Assembly (NCBI RefSeq): GCF_027587175.1
Contig: NZ_JAPCID010000074.1
Span: forward strand, 1-32,803
Origin: Solirubrobacter deserti
Lineage (GTDB): Bacteria > Actinomycetota > Thermoleophilia > Solirubrobacterales > Solirubrobacteraceae
Length of the DNA: 32,803 bases
Direction of reading: 5' to 3'
The notes beneath the pieces are model-generated. The model did no database searches and had not been told where the DNA came from. It saw only the letters and a list, made by a program, of their open reading frames with translations. The first letter of the stretch is position 1; the number at the start of each line of letters is the position of its first letter. Position numbers and translations under genes: made by a program. Below, in pieces: positions 14,436 through 23,837 of this stretch.

Positions 14436-15634
14436 TGCCGCGGCCTGCCCACGCGACGATCCTCCACGCCGACCTGGACTCGTTCTTCGCCTCCGTCGAG
14501 CAACGTGACAACCCGCAGCTTCTCGGCAAGCCGATCGCGGTCGGCGGCGGCGTCATCACGGCGGCGTCCTACGAGGCGAAGGCGTATGGCGTCACGGGCG
14601 GGATGGGTGGATGGACGGCGAAGAAGCTGTGCCCGGGCCTGATCTTCGTCAAGCCGCGGTTCGAGGCGTACACGGCGGCGAGCAAGGCCGTGTTCAAGAT
14701 CTTCGAGGACACGTCGCCGCTCGTGGAGGGGTTGTCGATCGACGAGGCGTTCATCGACGTGCGCGGCATGGAGCGGATCGCGGGTACGCCGGCGGAGATC
14801 GCGGCGCGGCTGCGCGCGCGGGTGCGGGATAAAGTCGGCCTGCCGATCACGGTCGGGGTCGCGCGCACGAAGTTCCTGGCCAAGGTCGCGTCGGCGCAGG
14901 TAAAGCCGGACGGTCTGCTCGTCGTCCCGGTCGACGGCGAGCTCGAGTTCCTGCATCCGCTGCCGGTGGAGGCGTTGTGGGGCGTGGGCAAGGTCACCGC
15001 GGGCAAGCTCCACGCGCGCGGGCTCATGACCGTCGCGCAGGTGGCCGAGCTGCCCGAGGAGACGCTGGTCGGCCTCGTGGGCAAGGCCGCAGGGCGCCAG
15101 CTGCACGCGCTTGCGCACGGGCGGGACGCGCGGCGGGTGACGACCGGCGTGCGCCGGCGTTCGATCGGCGGGCAGCGGGCGCTCGGCCGGCGCGGTCCGA
15201 AGACGCCCGAGGCGCTGGACGCGACGCTCGTCGCGCTTGTGGATCGGATCGGGCGGCGGCTGCGCGCCGCGAGCCGCATGTGCCGCACGATCATCCTGCG
15301 TCTGCGCTTCGACGACTTCTCGCGCGCGACCCGTTCTCACACGCTGGCGGAGCCGACCGCCGACAGCCGCCCCATTCTCGCCGCGGCCCGGGAGTTGCTC
15401 GCGGGCGTGATGCCAATGATCGAGCGCGAGGGCGTGACGTTGCTCGGGCTCTCGCTCACCAACCTCGAGGACGCGGACGCGCCGCAGCTCACGCTCCCAC
15501 TGCACGAGGCGAAGGCCGCCAAGCTCGACGCCGCCGTGGACGGGGTCCGCGACCGGTTCGGCGGGGCGTCGATCACGCGCGGCGTGCTCGTCGGCCGGGA
15601 TCCGGGGATCGCGATGCCGCACCTGCCGGATTGA
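14435..15634 (+). CDS. dinB: DNA polymerase IV (Y-family translesion polymerase)
   Basis: 399 aa. The palm has catalytic Asp13 in HADLDSFFASVEQ and Asp103/Glu104 in LSIDEAFIDV. The finger region has YEAKAYGV, and TVGVARTKFLAKVASAQVKPDGL marks the palm/thumb. A helix-hairpin-helix segment (LWGVGKVTAGKL) and the little-finger domain follow. Near the C-terminus QLTLPL resembles a sliding-clamp binding peptide. The enzyme copies past damaged bases with low fidelity. GTG 14435 is the only start giving the family N-terminus. It has no ribosome-binding site and overlaps the SOS box, so the mRNA is probably leaderless. The VOC gene follows after 38 bases. Confidence 0.95.
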   Translation: MPRPAHATILHADLDSFFASVEQRDNPQLLGKPIAVGGGVITAASYEAKAYGVTGGMGGWTAKKLCPGLIFVKPRFEAYTAASKAVFKIFEDTSPLVEGLSIDEAFIDVRGMERIAGTPAEIAARLRARVRDKVGLPITVGVARTKFLAKVASAQVKPDGLLVVPVDGELEFLHPLPVEALWGVGKVTAGKLHARGLMTVAQVAELPEETLVGLVGKAAGRQLHALAHGRDARRVTTGVRRRSIGGQRALGRRGPKTPEALDATLVALVDRIGRRLRAASRMCRTIILRLRFDDFSRATRSHTLAEPTADSRPILAAARELLAGVMPMIEREGVTLLGLSLTNLEDADAPQLTLPLHEAKAAKLDAAVDGVRDRFGGASITRGVLVGRDPGIAMPHLPD

Positions 15635-15672
15635 GGACAGAAATTGACCGCAGGCGACCGTAGGGTGAGTCC

Positions 15673-16515
15673 ATGACCAAGCGAGACCGCTATCCCGCCG
15701 GCGTGCCGTGCTGGATCGACAGCGCCCGTCCGCAGGCCGACAAGGCCGTCGCGTTCTACAGCGCCCTGCTCGGGTGGGAGATGACCGACCAGATGCCGCC
15801 TGGGTCCACGGAGACCTACTTCGAGGCGAAGGTGGACGGCGGGCTGGTGGCCGCGATCGGCACGTGGGACAACGGGCTCCCGGAGGTGGGCTGGACGACG
15901 TACATCGCGGTCGAGGACGCGGACGCCGCCGCCGAGCGCGTGCGCGCGGCGGGCGGGCGCGTGGTCGTGGAGCCGCACGACGTCCTGGACGCGGGCCGGA
16001 TGGCAATGTGCGCCGATCCTGAGGGCGTGACGTTCGCCGTATGGCAAGCGAACACGCACATCGGCGCCGAGGTGGTGAACGCGGCAGGGTCGTGGAACTG
16101 GTCCAACCTCGTGACGGCCGACATCGACGCAGCCAAGCAGTTCTACGGCGCGGTCTTCCCGTGGGAGTTCGACGAGATGGAGATCGGCGGCCAGCGGTCG
16201 GTGACCATCGTCGTCCCCGAGTACGGGGACTACCTGGAGACGATCAACCCCGGCGTGCGCGCGCAGCACGCCGAGGGCGGCGCGCCGCCGCGCTTCACGG
16301 ACACCGTCGCCTGGCTGGAGCCGATGGACAAGGGCGGCCCGCGCTGGCACCTGACCTTCACCGTGGCCGACGCCGACGACGTCGCCCGCCGCACACCGGA
16401 GCTCGGCGGGGAGGTGCTCGTGGAGCCCTTCGACATCCCCTGGCAGCGGATCGCGGTGATCCGCGACCCGGACGGCGCGACGTTCACGGCCGGCGAGTTC
16501 AAGCCGCCGACATAG
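15673..16515 (+). CDS. Two-domain VOC (glyoxalase/bleomycin-resistance-like) protein
   Basis: 280 aa made of two vicinal-oxygen-chelate modules, about 10-130 and 137-275. Each has the pattern PCWIDSARPQADKAVAFYSALLGWE or NWSNLVTADIDAAKQFYGAVFPWE near its start and ends DPEGVTFAVWQ or DPDGATFTAGEF. Tandem VOC proteins of this type include the mycobacterial CFP30B/HDIB-like group. They may bind metals or small ligands; none of the catalytic roles can be assigned here. The ATG follows AGGGTGAG. It is 38 bases behind dinB, so co-transcription is possible, but a DNA-repair role is not supported by sequence. Confidence 0.88.
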   Translation: MTKRDRYPAGVPCWIDSARPQADKAVAFYSALLGWEMTDQMPPGSTETYFEAKVDGGLVAAIGTWDNGLPEVGWTTYIAVEDADAAAERVRAAGGRVVVEPHDVLDAGRMAMCADPEGVTFAVWQANTHIGAEVVNAAGSWNWSNLVTADIDAAKQFYGAVFPWEFDEMEIGGQRSVTIVVPEYGDYLETINPGVRAQHAEGGAPPRFTDTVAWLEPMDKGGPRWHLTFTVADADDVARRTPELGGEVLVEPFDIPWQRIAVIRDPDGATFTAGEFKPPT

Positions 16516-16812
16516 CCGCCGCAAGTTGTCAGAGCGAAGCCAAACTGGACGCCTCTTGTTCCGATTCGGCATCGTCCAGGCCGCTCAGTGGCCGCTCTGG
16601 TCCGCAGGCGGACCGAAATGATCTCCAAACCGCTCAATGAGACGACTCCGATGTTGAGCCCATCAACCCCGAGGGCATATCGTGCAGCAGGCTCGTCGCC
16701 GCCATGTAGGGGCGCGATGGGGCTTTGATCACTCAAAGCAATTGAGTAATAGGTCCCGCTGAGCGGAGCGTCACCGACTCGGCGGACCCTTGAGAACCGG
16801 AGGGCGGGACCG
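16516..16812. promoter_or_regulatory. Lower-GC intergenic region with LysR-type operators
   Basis: These 297 bases carry no credible gene and have visibly lower GC than the flanks. Near 16592 GGTCCG and CGGACC form a small hairpin, possibly ending the VOC transcript. Upstream of the LysR gene two overlapping palindromes occur: CTTTGA-TCAC-TCAAAG (16723-16738) and ACTCAA-N5-TTGAGT (16731-16747). The latter has the T-N11-A form bound by LysR regulators. The rest shows nothing recognisable. Confidence 0.55.
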
Positions 16813-17778
16813 GTGAGTCGAGACAGTTGGCTAGGCATAGAGCTGCGGCATTTCGCTGCTCTGGCGGCCGTGGCGGACGAGCGATCGTTCCGTCGGGCCG
16901 CCGATCGGTTGGGATACGTGCAATCGGCGATCAGCAGGCAGATCGCGTACCTCGAGCAGCTGACGGGGGAGCGGCTGATCGAGCGCTCGCAAGGGCCCAA
17001 GCCGGTGCAGCTGACCGAGGCGGGCGAGTTGCTGCTCAATCACGCGAACGACATCCTCGCGACGATCGAGGCGGCGAAGGCGGACATCGGCGACCTGCAG
17101 GGCGGGCGCACCGGAGATGTCCGCGTCGGGTTCTTCGCGGGCGTACCGACGCGGATCCTCGCCCCGGCGCTGGCCGCGTTCGGCCGTCGCCACCCCGGCG
17201 TGCGCGTCGCGTCGCGCGAGACGGTCACGGACGCGCCGCTCATCGAGCTGGTGCGCAAGGGGAGCCTGGACCTCGCGCTCGCGCACCTGCCGATCGAGCC
17301 CGGCCCGTTCGAGACGTGCCAGCTGATGTCGGTGCCGTGGGTGCTGATGGTGCCCGCGGGCGCGCAGATCGCGCGCAGCCCGCACGCGCCGACCCTGTCG
17401 GAGATCGGGCGGCTGCCGCTGATCGCGCCGCAGTCGCGCAAGGTCGACCCGTGGATGGTCGGCCCGCACGCGGCCGAATTGGGGGAGCCGCGCATCGTGT
17501 TCCGCTCGGACTCGCCGCAGACCGTGCAGGCGCTGGTCGGTGCGGGCGTCGGCGCGGCGGTGGTGCCACGGCTGGCCGTCACCGAGTCCGACCCGCGCAT
17601 CACCGCGATCGACCTCAGTGAGGTCCTGTCGCCGGCCAGCATCGGCGCCGTCTGGCTCCGCGACAACGAGCCGTCCGGTGCGGTCGGGCAGTTCCTCGAG
17701 CTGCTGCTGCAGATCTGCTCGATCCTCGAGCGCAAGCACGCGCCGCCTCCGGAGCCGGCGCTCGCTGCACGCCACTAG
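16813..17778 (+). CDS. LysR-family transcriptional regulator
   Basis: 321 aa. The N-terminal winged helix (about 10-70) reads ELRHFAALAAVADERSF, with recognition region RLGYVQSAISRQIAYLEQ and FERSQGPKPVQLTEAG-like wing. Residues 97-300 form the periplasmic-binding-protein-like effector domain (GDVRVGFFAGVPTRILAPALAAF onward). GTG is chosen for the GGAGGG site about 8 bases upstream. LysR regulators usually control a divergent gene, but here the upstream neighbour is the same-strand VOC gene, so the target is not evident. Autoregulation through the palindromes at 16723-16747 is likely. The C-terminal tail is Pro/Ala-rich. Confidence 0.9.
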   Translation: MSRDSWLGIELRHFAALAAVADERSFRRAADRLGYVQSAISRQIAYLEQLTGERLIERSQGPKPVQLTEAGELLLNHANDILATIEAAKADIGDLQGGRTGDVRVGFFAGVPTRILAPALAAFGRRHPGVRVASRETVTDAPLIELVRKGSLDLALAHLPIEPGPFETCQLMSVPWVLMVPAGAQIARSPHAPTLSEIGRLPLIAPQSRKVDPWMVGPHAAELGEPRIVFRSDSPQTVQALVGAGVGAAVVPRLAVTESDPRITAIDLSEVLSPASIGAVWLRDNEPSGAVGQFLELLLQICSILERKHAPPPEPALAARH

Positions 17779-17805
17779 TCAGGACCCGCAGCCGCGCGGC
17801 ACCGG

Positions 17806-17834
17806 CCGGGCGTCGCGACGTGTGCGACGCCCGG
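17806..17834. terminator. Strong hairpin terminator after LysR gene
   Basis: CCGGGCGTCGC and GCGACGCCCGG form a perfect 11-base stem with a 7-base loop, 28 bases after the LysR stop. It can act in both directions between convergent genes. Confidence 0.7.
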
Positions 17835-17874
17835 GGCCACGCCGCGCACCATGACTTTGGAACCTCGCGACGTT

Positions 17875-17902
17875 AGGAGGTGACATGCCCTGGCGTCCAT
17901 GA
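17875..17902 (+). other. Perfect Shine-Dalgarno with five-codon reading frame
   Basis: AGGAGGTGA (17875-17883) is fully complementary to the 16S anti-SD. It is followed 2 bases later by ATG and a five-codon frame (MPWRP). Its TGA overlaps another ATG that opens a nine-codon frame ending at 17928. No larger gene follows on this strand. It may be a remnant of a gene start, a leader peptide, or chance. Confidence 0.25.
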
Positions 17903-17911
17903 CCGACGGCC

Positions 17912-18700
<789 letters not shown>

Positions 18701-18845
18701 AGGCTCTCAGCGGTTCAATCTACGCCGCGCGGCGGTCTCGATCGTGACTGATTCCGGAACGGCATCAGCACGCGCCGTCGCGCGTGATCGCCGTGTTAAG
18801 GGGTAAGTTCCCGCCCCGGATTTTGGTTGGAGGGAGGCCCGACCC

Positions 18846-19487
18846 ATGGCTCGAGTGAAGCCGGTTACCGACATCGACGATCCGCGCTACGTGAAGGCGA
18901 TGAGCCACCCGTTACGCGTTCGCATCCTCGCGATGCTCGACGAGCGCGTCGCGAGCCCGAACCAGCTCGCCGGCTGGCTCGGCGCGACGCTCGGCACGAC
19001 TGCGTACCACGTGCGCGTGCTCGAGAAGCTCGGGTTGATCGAGCTCGCGGACGAGACCCGCGTGCGGGGTGCCGTCGAGCACCACTACCGCTCTACCGGG
19101 CGGCCGATGGTGAGCGCCAAGGCCTGGTCGGAGGTGACTCAGATCGCCAAGCAGGCGGCGGTGGGCTCGTCGCTGAAGATCATCGACGAGTACGCGCAGG
19201 CGTCCGCGGCCTCGGGCGGCTTCGACCGAGCCGAGTCGCATCTGTCGCGCACGCGCGTAGCGCTGGACGCCAAGGGCTGGGAGCAGCTGCTGAACGCGAC
19301 GCTCAAGTACGTGGAGAAGGTCGAGAGCATCGAGCGCGCGGCGCTCGCGCGGATGGCCAAGAGGCCGCACGCCGAGGAGCCCAGCGAGGCCACCGTGGTG
19401 GTCATGAACTTCGAGGGCGCCCGGCTGACGGACGCGCCGCCGCGTGCCAAGGCGGCATCATCGCGCGTGACCGCTGAGCGGTTTTGA
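18846..19487 (+). CDS. ArsR-like winged-helix regulator with C-terminal helical domain
   Basis: 213 aa. Residues 10-85 form a winged helix: YVKAMSHPLRVRILAMLDERVASPNQLAGWLG, then TLGTTAYHVRVLEKLGLIEL as recognition helix and wing. Residues 90-213 are mostly helical and may bind a ligand or mediate dimer contacts (SLKIIDEYAQASAAS, GWEQLLNATLKYVEKVESIERAALARM). The ATG has a strong GGAGGGAGG site. The DNA target is unknown; the divergent methyltransferase is one candidate. It ends 58 bases before the polysaccharide sugar transferase, so it might also influence that region. Confidence 0.85.
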   Translation: MARVKPVTDIDDPRYVKAMSHPLRVRILAMLDERVASPNQLAGWLGATLGTTAYHVRVLEKLGLIELADETRVRGAVEHHYRSTGRPMVSAKAWSEVTQIAKQAAVGSSLKIIDEYAQASAASGGFDRAESHLSRTRVALDAKGWEQLLNATLKYVEKVESIERAALARMAKRPHAEEPSEATVVVMNFEGARLTDAPPRAKAASSRVTAERF

Positions 19488-19516
19488 GTGATCTATCGGC
19501 ATAACTGATCAGCGCG

Positions 19517-19545
19517 GGCGAGCCGGGGGTACGGTTTCGCTCGCC
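19517..19545. promoter_or_regulatory. Hairpin abutting sugar-transferase start
   Basis: GGCGAGC (19517-19523) pairs with GCTCGCC (19539-19545) across a 15-base loop. The last base is next to the GTG at 19546. It could terminate the upstream gene or hide the start codon. Alternatively the true start is one of the later GTGs (19621 or 19657). Confidence 0.4.
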
Positions 19546-20964
19546 GTGCAGACTCGCGAACATTCTTCCGCTGCCACCCCCGGCCGCGGGCGCTTCCTGC
19601 GTCCCGCCGCCGCCGGGAACGTGCCACTCGTCATCGAGTCGTCGGCTCCTGCCGGCGTGCGTTACCGCGACCGGATCTTCCGGCGCTCCCTGCTCATCGC
19701 CGACGTCGCCGGCGCCTTGCTGGTCGTCGGCGCGGCCGAGGCGCTCGTCGGCCACAGGACGGCGGCGTTCGCGCTGCCGCTGATCGTGCCGTGCGTGAGC
19801 ACCGCCGCCGGGTTGTACCGAAGGGACGAGAGCGTCCTGGCCAGCAACACGCTCGACGAGGCGCCGGCGGTGTTCCAGGCCGCGACGCTCAGCGCCGTCC
19901 TGACGTTCTTGATCGCCAGCCTGGGCAGCTCGCTCGACGCGTCCTACGTCGCGCTGACGATGGTCGGCCTAACGGCGCTGATGCTGCTGCTGCGCGCGGT
20001 CGCGCGCAGCGCCGCGCGGCGCTTCACACAGTCCGAGCGGTGCCTGGTGGTGGGGGAGCCGGACGCGGCCAAGCGGCTCGCGAGCCGGCTGCGGACCGCG
20101 CCGGCCGTGAAGGCCGAGGTCGTCGGCTGCCGGCCGCTCACGCCCGACGGGCTGCGCCAGCACGTGCTCGAGGCCCGCGCGCAGCGGGTGGTGATCGCCG
20201 GCGACAACGCGGCCGACGAGCACGTCCACGAGACGATCCAGGTCGCGAAGGCGCTCGGCGTGAAGGTGAGCTTGCTGCCGCGCACGTTCGACGTGGTCGG
20301 CTCCGCGGTGGACTTCGACTACCTCGGCGGCGTGACGCTGTTGGGCGTGCGGCGGGTCGCGCTGTCCAAGCGCGCGCAGCGCGTCAAGCGCGCGTTGGAC
20401 GTGATCGGCGCGGGCTGCGCGCTGGCGCTCCTCGCGCCGCTGATGCTCGCCGTCGCGCTGGCGATCAAGCTCGACTCGCCCGGCCCGGTGCTCTTCCGGC
20501 AGGAGCGCGTCGGGCGCGACGGGCGCCGCTTTCAAATCTTCAAGTTCCGCTCGATGGTCGCTGACGCCGAGGCGCGCAAGGCGGAGCTGCGCGCGCTCAA
20601 CGAGGCGGACGGGCTGTTCAAGATCGATCGCGACCCGCGCATCACGCGTGTCGGCGGCGTCCTGCGGCGCTCTTGCCTGGACGAGCTGCCGCAGCTGATC
20701 AACGTGCTCCGCGGCGAGATGAGCCTCGTCGGGCCGCGGCCGTTGATCACGGAAGAGGATCAGATGATCCAGGGATGGCATCGACGCCGGCTGGAGCTCA
20801 CGCCCGGCGTGACCGGGCCGTGGCAGGTGCTCGGCGCCGCGCGGATCCCGCTGCACGAGATGGTCGCCATCGACTACCTGTACGTCGCGAACTGGTCGTT
20901 GTGGGGCGACGTTAAGGTCCTGCTGCGGACCGTTCCGTGCGTGCTCGCCCGGCGCGGGCAATAA
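19546..20964 (+). CDS. Polyprenyl-phosphate sugar-1-phosphate transferase (WbaP/ExoY-like)
   Basis: 472 aa. The N-terminal half has about four membrane helices (47-65, 73-91, 112-130, 135-152) and a nucleotide-binding-like soluble segment (165-270). Residues 280-472 form the catalytic domain: [20 protein letters not shown] membrane hairpin, [47 protein letters not shown] (Asp379/Glu380), then [11 protein letters not shown]. These enzymes move a sugar phosphate from a nucleotide sugar to undecaprenyl phosphate, the first membrane step of exopolysaccharide or O-antigen assembly. It therefore initiates the polymer made by the genes to 32803. GTG 19546 is uncertain because a hairpin abuts it. Confidence 0.93.
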   Translation: MQTREHSSAATPGRGRFLRPAAAGNVPLVIESSAPAGVRYRDRIFRRSLLIADVAGALLVVGAAEALVGHRTAAFALPLIVPCVSTAAGLYRRDESVLASNTLDEAPAVFQAATLSAVLTFLIASLGSSLDASYVALTMVGLTALMLLLRAVARSAARRFTQSERCLVVGEPDAAKRLASRLRTAPAVKAEVVGCRPLTPDGLRQHVLEARAQRVVIAGDNAADEHVHETIQVAKALGVKVSLLPRTFDVVGSAVDFDYLGGVTLLGVRRVALSKRAQRVKRALDVIGAGCALALLAPLMLAVALAIKLDSPGPVLFRQERVGRDGRRFQIFKFRSMVADAEARKAELRALNEADGLFKIDRDPRITRVGGVLRRSCLDELPQLINVLRGEMSLVGPRPLITEEDQMIQGWHRRRLELTPGVTGPWQVLGAARIPLHEMVAIDYLYVANWSLWGDVKVLLRTVPCVLARRGQ

Positions 20965-20974
20965 CCCTTCAAGC

Positions 20975-20992
20975 CGGCCGCGCGGGCGGCCG
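20975..20992. terminator. Hairpin between sugar transferase and TSP3 gene
   Basis: CGGCCGC-GCGG-GCGGCCG is a perfect 7-base stem with a 4-base loop, 10 bases past the sugar-transferase stop and just before the next ribosome site. It may terminate or attenuate read-through. Confidence 0.5.
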
Positions 20993-21005
20993 AAGAGGGA
21001 GGTAG

Positions 21006-21860
21006 ATGGCACGCATCGCGCTCCTCACCTCCCTCGTGTTCCTGCTGCTCGCGCCCGCCGCCCAGGCCGGGGCGAAGCGCCTCCCCGCCAAGTGGGCGAA
21101 GGCGAACAACGTCTCCGTGAAGGCCGCCGCCAAGGACAAGGACCGCGACGGCCTCACCAACTGGGGCGAGTTCCGCGCGGGCACCAACCCGCGCAAGCGC
21201 GACAGCGACCGCGACAAGCTCCCCGACGCGCTCGAGGACCGCGACCGCGACAAGCTCGTCAACGCCGACGAGGTGGCCGCGGGCACGGACCCGCGCAAGC
21301 GCGACAGCGACCGTGACAAGCGCTCGGACGCGCGCGAGGACCGCGACCGCGACGGGCTCGCCAACGGCGACGAACGCGTCACCGGGCACGACCTCCGCGC
21401 ACGTGACACCAACGGCGACGGCGAGCTCGACGGCGCCGACAACGCGGGCTGGGTCACGGCTTCGGCCAACGGAACGGTGACGATCCGCCTCGCGGTGGGC
21501 GGCACGCTCACGGCGCAGCTGACGGGCGACTCGTGGGTCGACTGCACGGCCACGGCGATCACGCCGACGGCCGGCACGTCGACGAGCGCGCCGGTGGAGG
21601 ACGAGGAGCCGACCGAGGAGGATCCGGTCGACGAGGAGCTGGTGGACTTGCCGGAGGTCGAGGACGACCCGGCCGCCCTGCCCGCAGAGCTCGCGTCCGT
21701 GGACGACGAGCAGGAGGTCGAGGACGTCGACGCGGACATTGCGGACGTCGACCCGGTGGACCTCGGCGAGTGCGCGACGGTGTTGAAGGTCGGCGCGGTC
21801 GTGCACCGCGCGGCGGTCGAGGACGGCGTCCTCACCGACCTCGAGCTCGTCAAGCGCTGA
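21006..21860 (+). CDS. Secreted TSP3-type calcium-binding repeat protein with acidic tail
   Basis: 284 aa with a Sec signal peptide (MARIALLTSLVFLLLAPAAQA). Residues 40-140 contain thrombospondin type 3 / EF-hand-like loops of the form DxDxDG: DKDRDGLTN, DSDRDKLPD, DRDRDKLVN, DSDRDKRSD, DRDRDGLAN, DTNGDGELDG. They are arranged as a 34-residue unit (102-base direct repeat, 21188 versus 21290) containing GTxPRKRDSDRDK. From about 190 the sequence is highly acidic (EDEEPTEEDPVDEELVD onward), with two cysteines around it. It should bind calcium outside the cell and may link cells to polysaccharide. The ATG has a strong GGGAGG site. Its end overlaps the convergent ligase gene by 11 bases. Confidence 0.85.
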   Translation: MARIALLTSLVFLLLAPAAQAGAKRLPAKWAKANNVSVKAAAKDKDRDGLTNWGEFRAGTNPRKRDSDRDKLPDALEDRDRDKLVNADEVAAGTDPRKRDSDRDKRSDAREDRDRDGLANGDERVTGHDLRARDTNGDGELDGADNAGWVTASANGTVTIRLAVGGTLTAQLTGDSWVDCTATAITPTAGTSTSAPVEDEEPTEEDPVDEELVDLPEVEDDPAALPAELASVDDEQEVEDVDADIADVDPVDLGECATVLKVGAVVHRAAVEDGVLTDLELVKR

Positions 21861-23784
21861 ACGGCCGGCCGAGCGGCCTGAGGCGCTCGGCGACGGCGAA
21901 CGCCGCGAGCGCCGCCTGCGCGTCCCCGCGCTGCGCGAGCACGCGGGCGAGCAGCAGCCGGTGGCGCCAGTTGGTCGGCTCCAGCGCGACGGCCTCACGC
22001 GCCTCGCGCTCGGCCTGCGGGAGATCGCCGCGGTTCTCGGCCAGCAGCGCGAGCTGCACGTGCGGGCTCGCGGCCCACGGGAGGGTCGCGCTCGCGTCGC
22101 GGGCGGCGCCGAGCGCGCGGCGGTCGTCCTGCTCGCGCGCGGCGGCCTGGCTGACGCGCAGGCTCGACGCGCCGACGAGCGCGGGCAGCTGGACGGCCAC
22201 GCCCACCAGGGCGAGGACGACGATCAGTGCGCGCGCCGCCGCGCGTGTTGGATGGGGGGTGCGCGGCGGCGCAGCGCGATCGGGCCCGCGTTTCCTAAAG
22301 AGGGACAGTCCCTCTTTAGGAAACGGTCCGGGCGAGTTGTTCTCGGAGCGAGCCGCGGCGGCCGCGGCCACGAGCAGAAGGGCGAAGGCGACGGTCGCGG
22401 TGGACTCCCACATCCAGTCGACGCCGGCGTGGAAGAGCCAGACGGCGAAGGCCGCGAGCACGGCCGTGGCCGCACCGGCGTCCGCCGTGGTGGCGGCGCC
22501 GCGGCGGGCGCGCACGGCGACGTACAGGCCGCCGCCGCACAGCACGAGCACGCACAGCAGGCCGGGGAGGCCGAGCTCGGCGAGCGTCTCGAGGTACAGC
22601 GAGTGGGCGTCGACGACGAACTCGGCGTCGCGGGCCTCGCGGCTCCACCAGAACTCGAACGTGCCCGCACCGGTGCCCGCGAGCGGCTCGGCGCGGAAGG
22701 ACGCGAACGCGGACGACCAGGAGTTGAAGCGCTGGCCGCTCAGCGAGCCGAGCCGGGCGGACGGGTCGTCGGTGGTGACGATCGCGTCGCGGTCCTTGAA
22801 GGCGCTGACCGCGCGCGGGACGGCGGGCGGGAGCGTGAGTGCCCCGACGGCGATCGCGGCCACGCCGCTCACGGCGGCCACGCGGTGCGCGACGCGTGGG
22901 GACAGGCGCCAGCGCTCCTCGCCACGGAGCCGCCAGGTGACGAACGCGGTGGCGGCGCACAGCGCGGCGGCGACGGCGAGCGCGAGCAGCACCTCGGCTT
23001 GGCCGGCGCCGCCTTCGGCCCGCGCGATCGCCGGGTGTGCACGGACCGCCATGATCGCGGCCGCGCTGCCCAGGCCGGCGACGGCCGCGTGCACGAGCAC
23101 GACCGCGCGGGCCCGCGCGCAGGCCCACACGACGAGCAGCCCGAGCGCCACACCGGCGACCCCCGCGCGCGAGTACGTGAGGTAGGTCGCGAGCACCGCC
23201 ACCGGCAGCACGGACAGCGACAGACAGCGGGTGGCGAGCGAGCCGTGCGCGCTCAAAGACAGCGCGACCGTGGCGGTCATCGCGCCCCAGGCCGCAACGG
23301 CGTTCCAGTAGTTGAGCGGGTAGCTGAGCCGTCCGGTGCCGAAGCTCGCGCCGACCAGGTCGGCGGGGAACGCGTCCGGCCACAGCCGGGAGGCGACGGC
23401 CAGCGCGCACACGCCCACCGCGCCCGCCAGCACGCCCGCGACCCCCGCGCGCCACGTCTCCCGGCACAGCACGCTGAGCGCGAGCACCAGCAGCCCGGCG
23501 TGGTGGAACACGCGCGCGAGCTCGGCCGCCGTGCGCTGGTCGCTCTCGGACCAGCGCAGCGACAGTGCGGTCCACGCGGCCAGCGCGAGCAACCCGAACG
23601 CGGGCAGCCAGCCCGCGCGTCCCACGCGGGCGCGGGGGAGCACCCCGACCGCCCAGCCGAGGGCGACGATCCACCACGCCGCGATGCCGAGCTCGGCCCG
23701 CGGCACGACGTCGAACGAGCCGCCACGCAGCGCGTAGAGACCGACCACAGCGGCGCACACCACGAACGCGAGCGCTCTCACCAT
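21850..23784 (-). CDS. O-antigen ligase/polymerase (Wzy/WaaL-like) with C-terminal TPR-like tail
   Basis: 644 aa. Roughly 12 hydrophobic helices occupy residues 1-480. A large extracytoplasmic loop holds FNSWSSAFASFRAEPLAGTGAGTFEFWW and VDAHSLYLETLAELGLPGLL, typical of the Wzy_C/O-antigen ligase family. After a further helix (about 515-535) the last 90 residues form TPR-like helices (PHVQLALLAENRGDLPQAEREAREAVALEPTNWRHRLLLARVLAQRGD). It should polymerise or ligate lipid-linked glycans at the outer face. Residues 487-499 are encoded by a perfect 37-base palindrome inserted in frame between helices. The start ATG 23784 gives a normal first helix, but its ribosome site is weak. Confidence 0.88.
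   Translation of the reverse strand: MVRALAFVVCAAVVGLYALRGGSFDVVPRAELGIAAWWIVALGWAVGVLPRARVGRAGWLPAFGLLALAAWTALSLRWSESDQRTAAELARVFHHAGLLVLALSVLCRETWRAGVAGVLAGAVGVCALAVASRLWPDAFPADLVGASFGTGRLSYPLNYWNAVAAWGAMTATVALSLSAHGSLATRCLSLSVLPVAVLATYLTYSRAGVAGVALGLLVVWACARARAVVLVHAAVAGLGSAAAIMAVRAHPAIARAEGGAGQAEVLLALAVAAALCAATAFVTWRLRGEERWRLSPRVAHRVAAVSGVAAIAVGALTLPPAVPRAVSAFKDRDAIVTTDDPSARLGSLSGQRFNSWSSAFASFRAEPLAGTGAGTFEFWWSREARDAEFVVDAHSLYLETLAELGLPGLLCVLVLCGGGLYVAVRARRGAATTADAGAATAVLAAFAVWLFHAGVDWMWESTATVAFALLLVAAAAAARSENNSPGPFPKEGLSLFRKRGPDRAAPPRTPHPTRAAARALIVVLALVGVAVQLPALVGASSLRVSQAAAREQDDRRALGAARDASATLPWAASPHVQLALLAENRGDLPQAEREAREAVALEPTNWRHRLLLARVLAQRGDAQAALAAFAVAERLRPLGRPFSA
22289..22325. repeat. 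Perfect 37-bp palindrome inside the ligase coding sequence
   Basis: Two 18-base arms meet at a single central base (22307). The left arm begins CGTTTCCTAAAG and its complement ends the right arm. GC is about 49 percent (18 of 37), against more than 70 percent around it. Outer bases GCCCG (22284-22288) and CGGGC (22329-22333) extend the stem with a small bulge. In the gene it reads in frame as FPKEGLSLFRKR, with codons such as TTT, AAA, CCT and AGG that its neighbours avoid. It resembles a palindromic repeat that inserts within genes without breaking the frame. Confidence 0.9.
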
Positions 23785-23837
23785 CGGCCGACTGTAGAGG
23801 CGAAACGGGCCGCTTCCGATGCGCCTTCGCCACCGAC

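Noticed and set aside
14318-16006. Minus-strand frame opposite dinB
   Set aside because: Antisense shadow with Arg/Pro/Ala-rich sequence. dinB is unequivocal on the plus strand.
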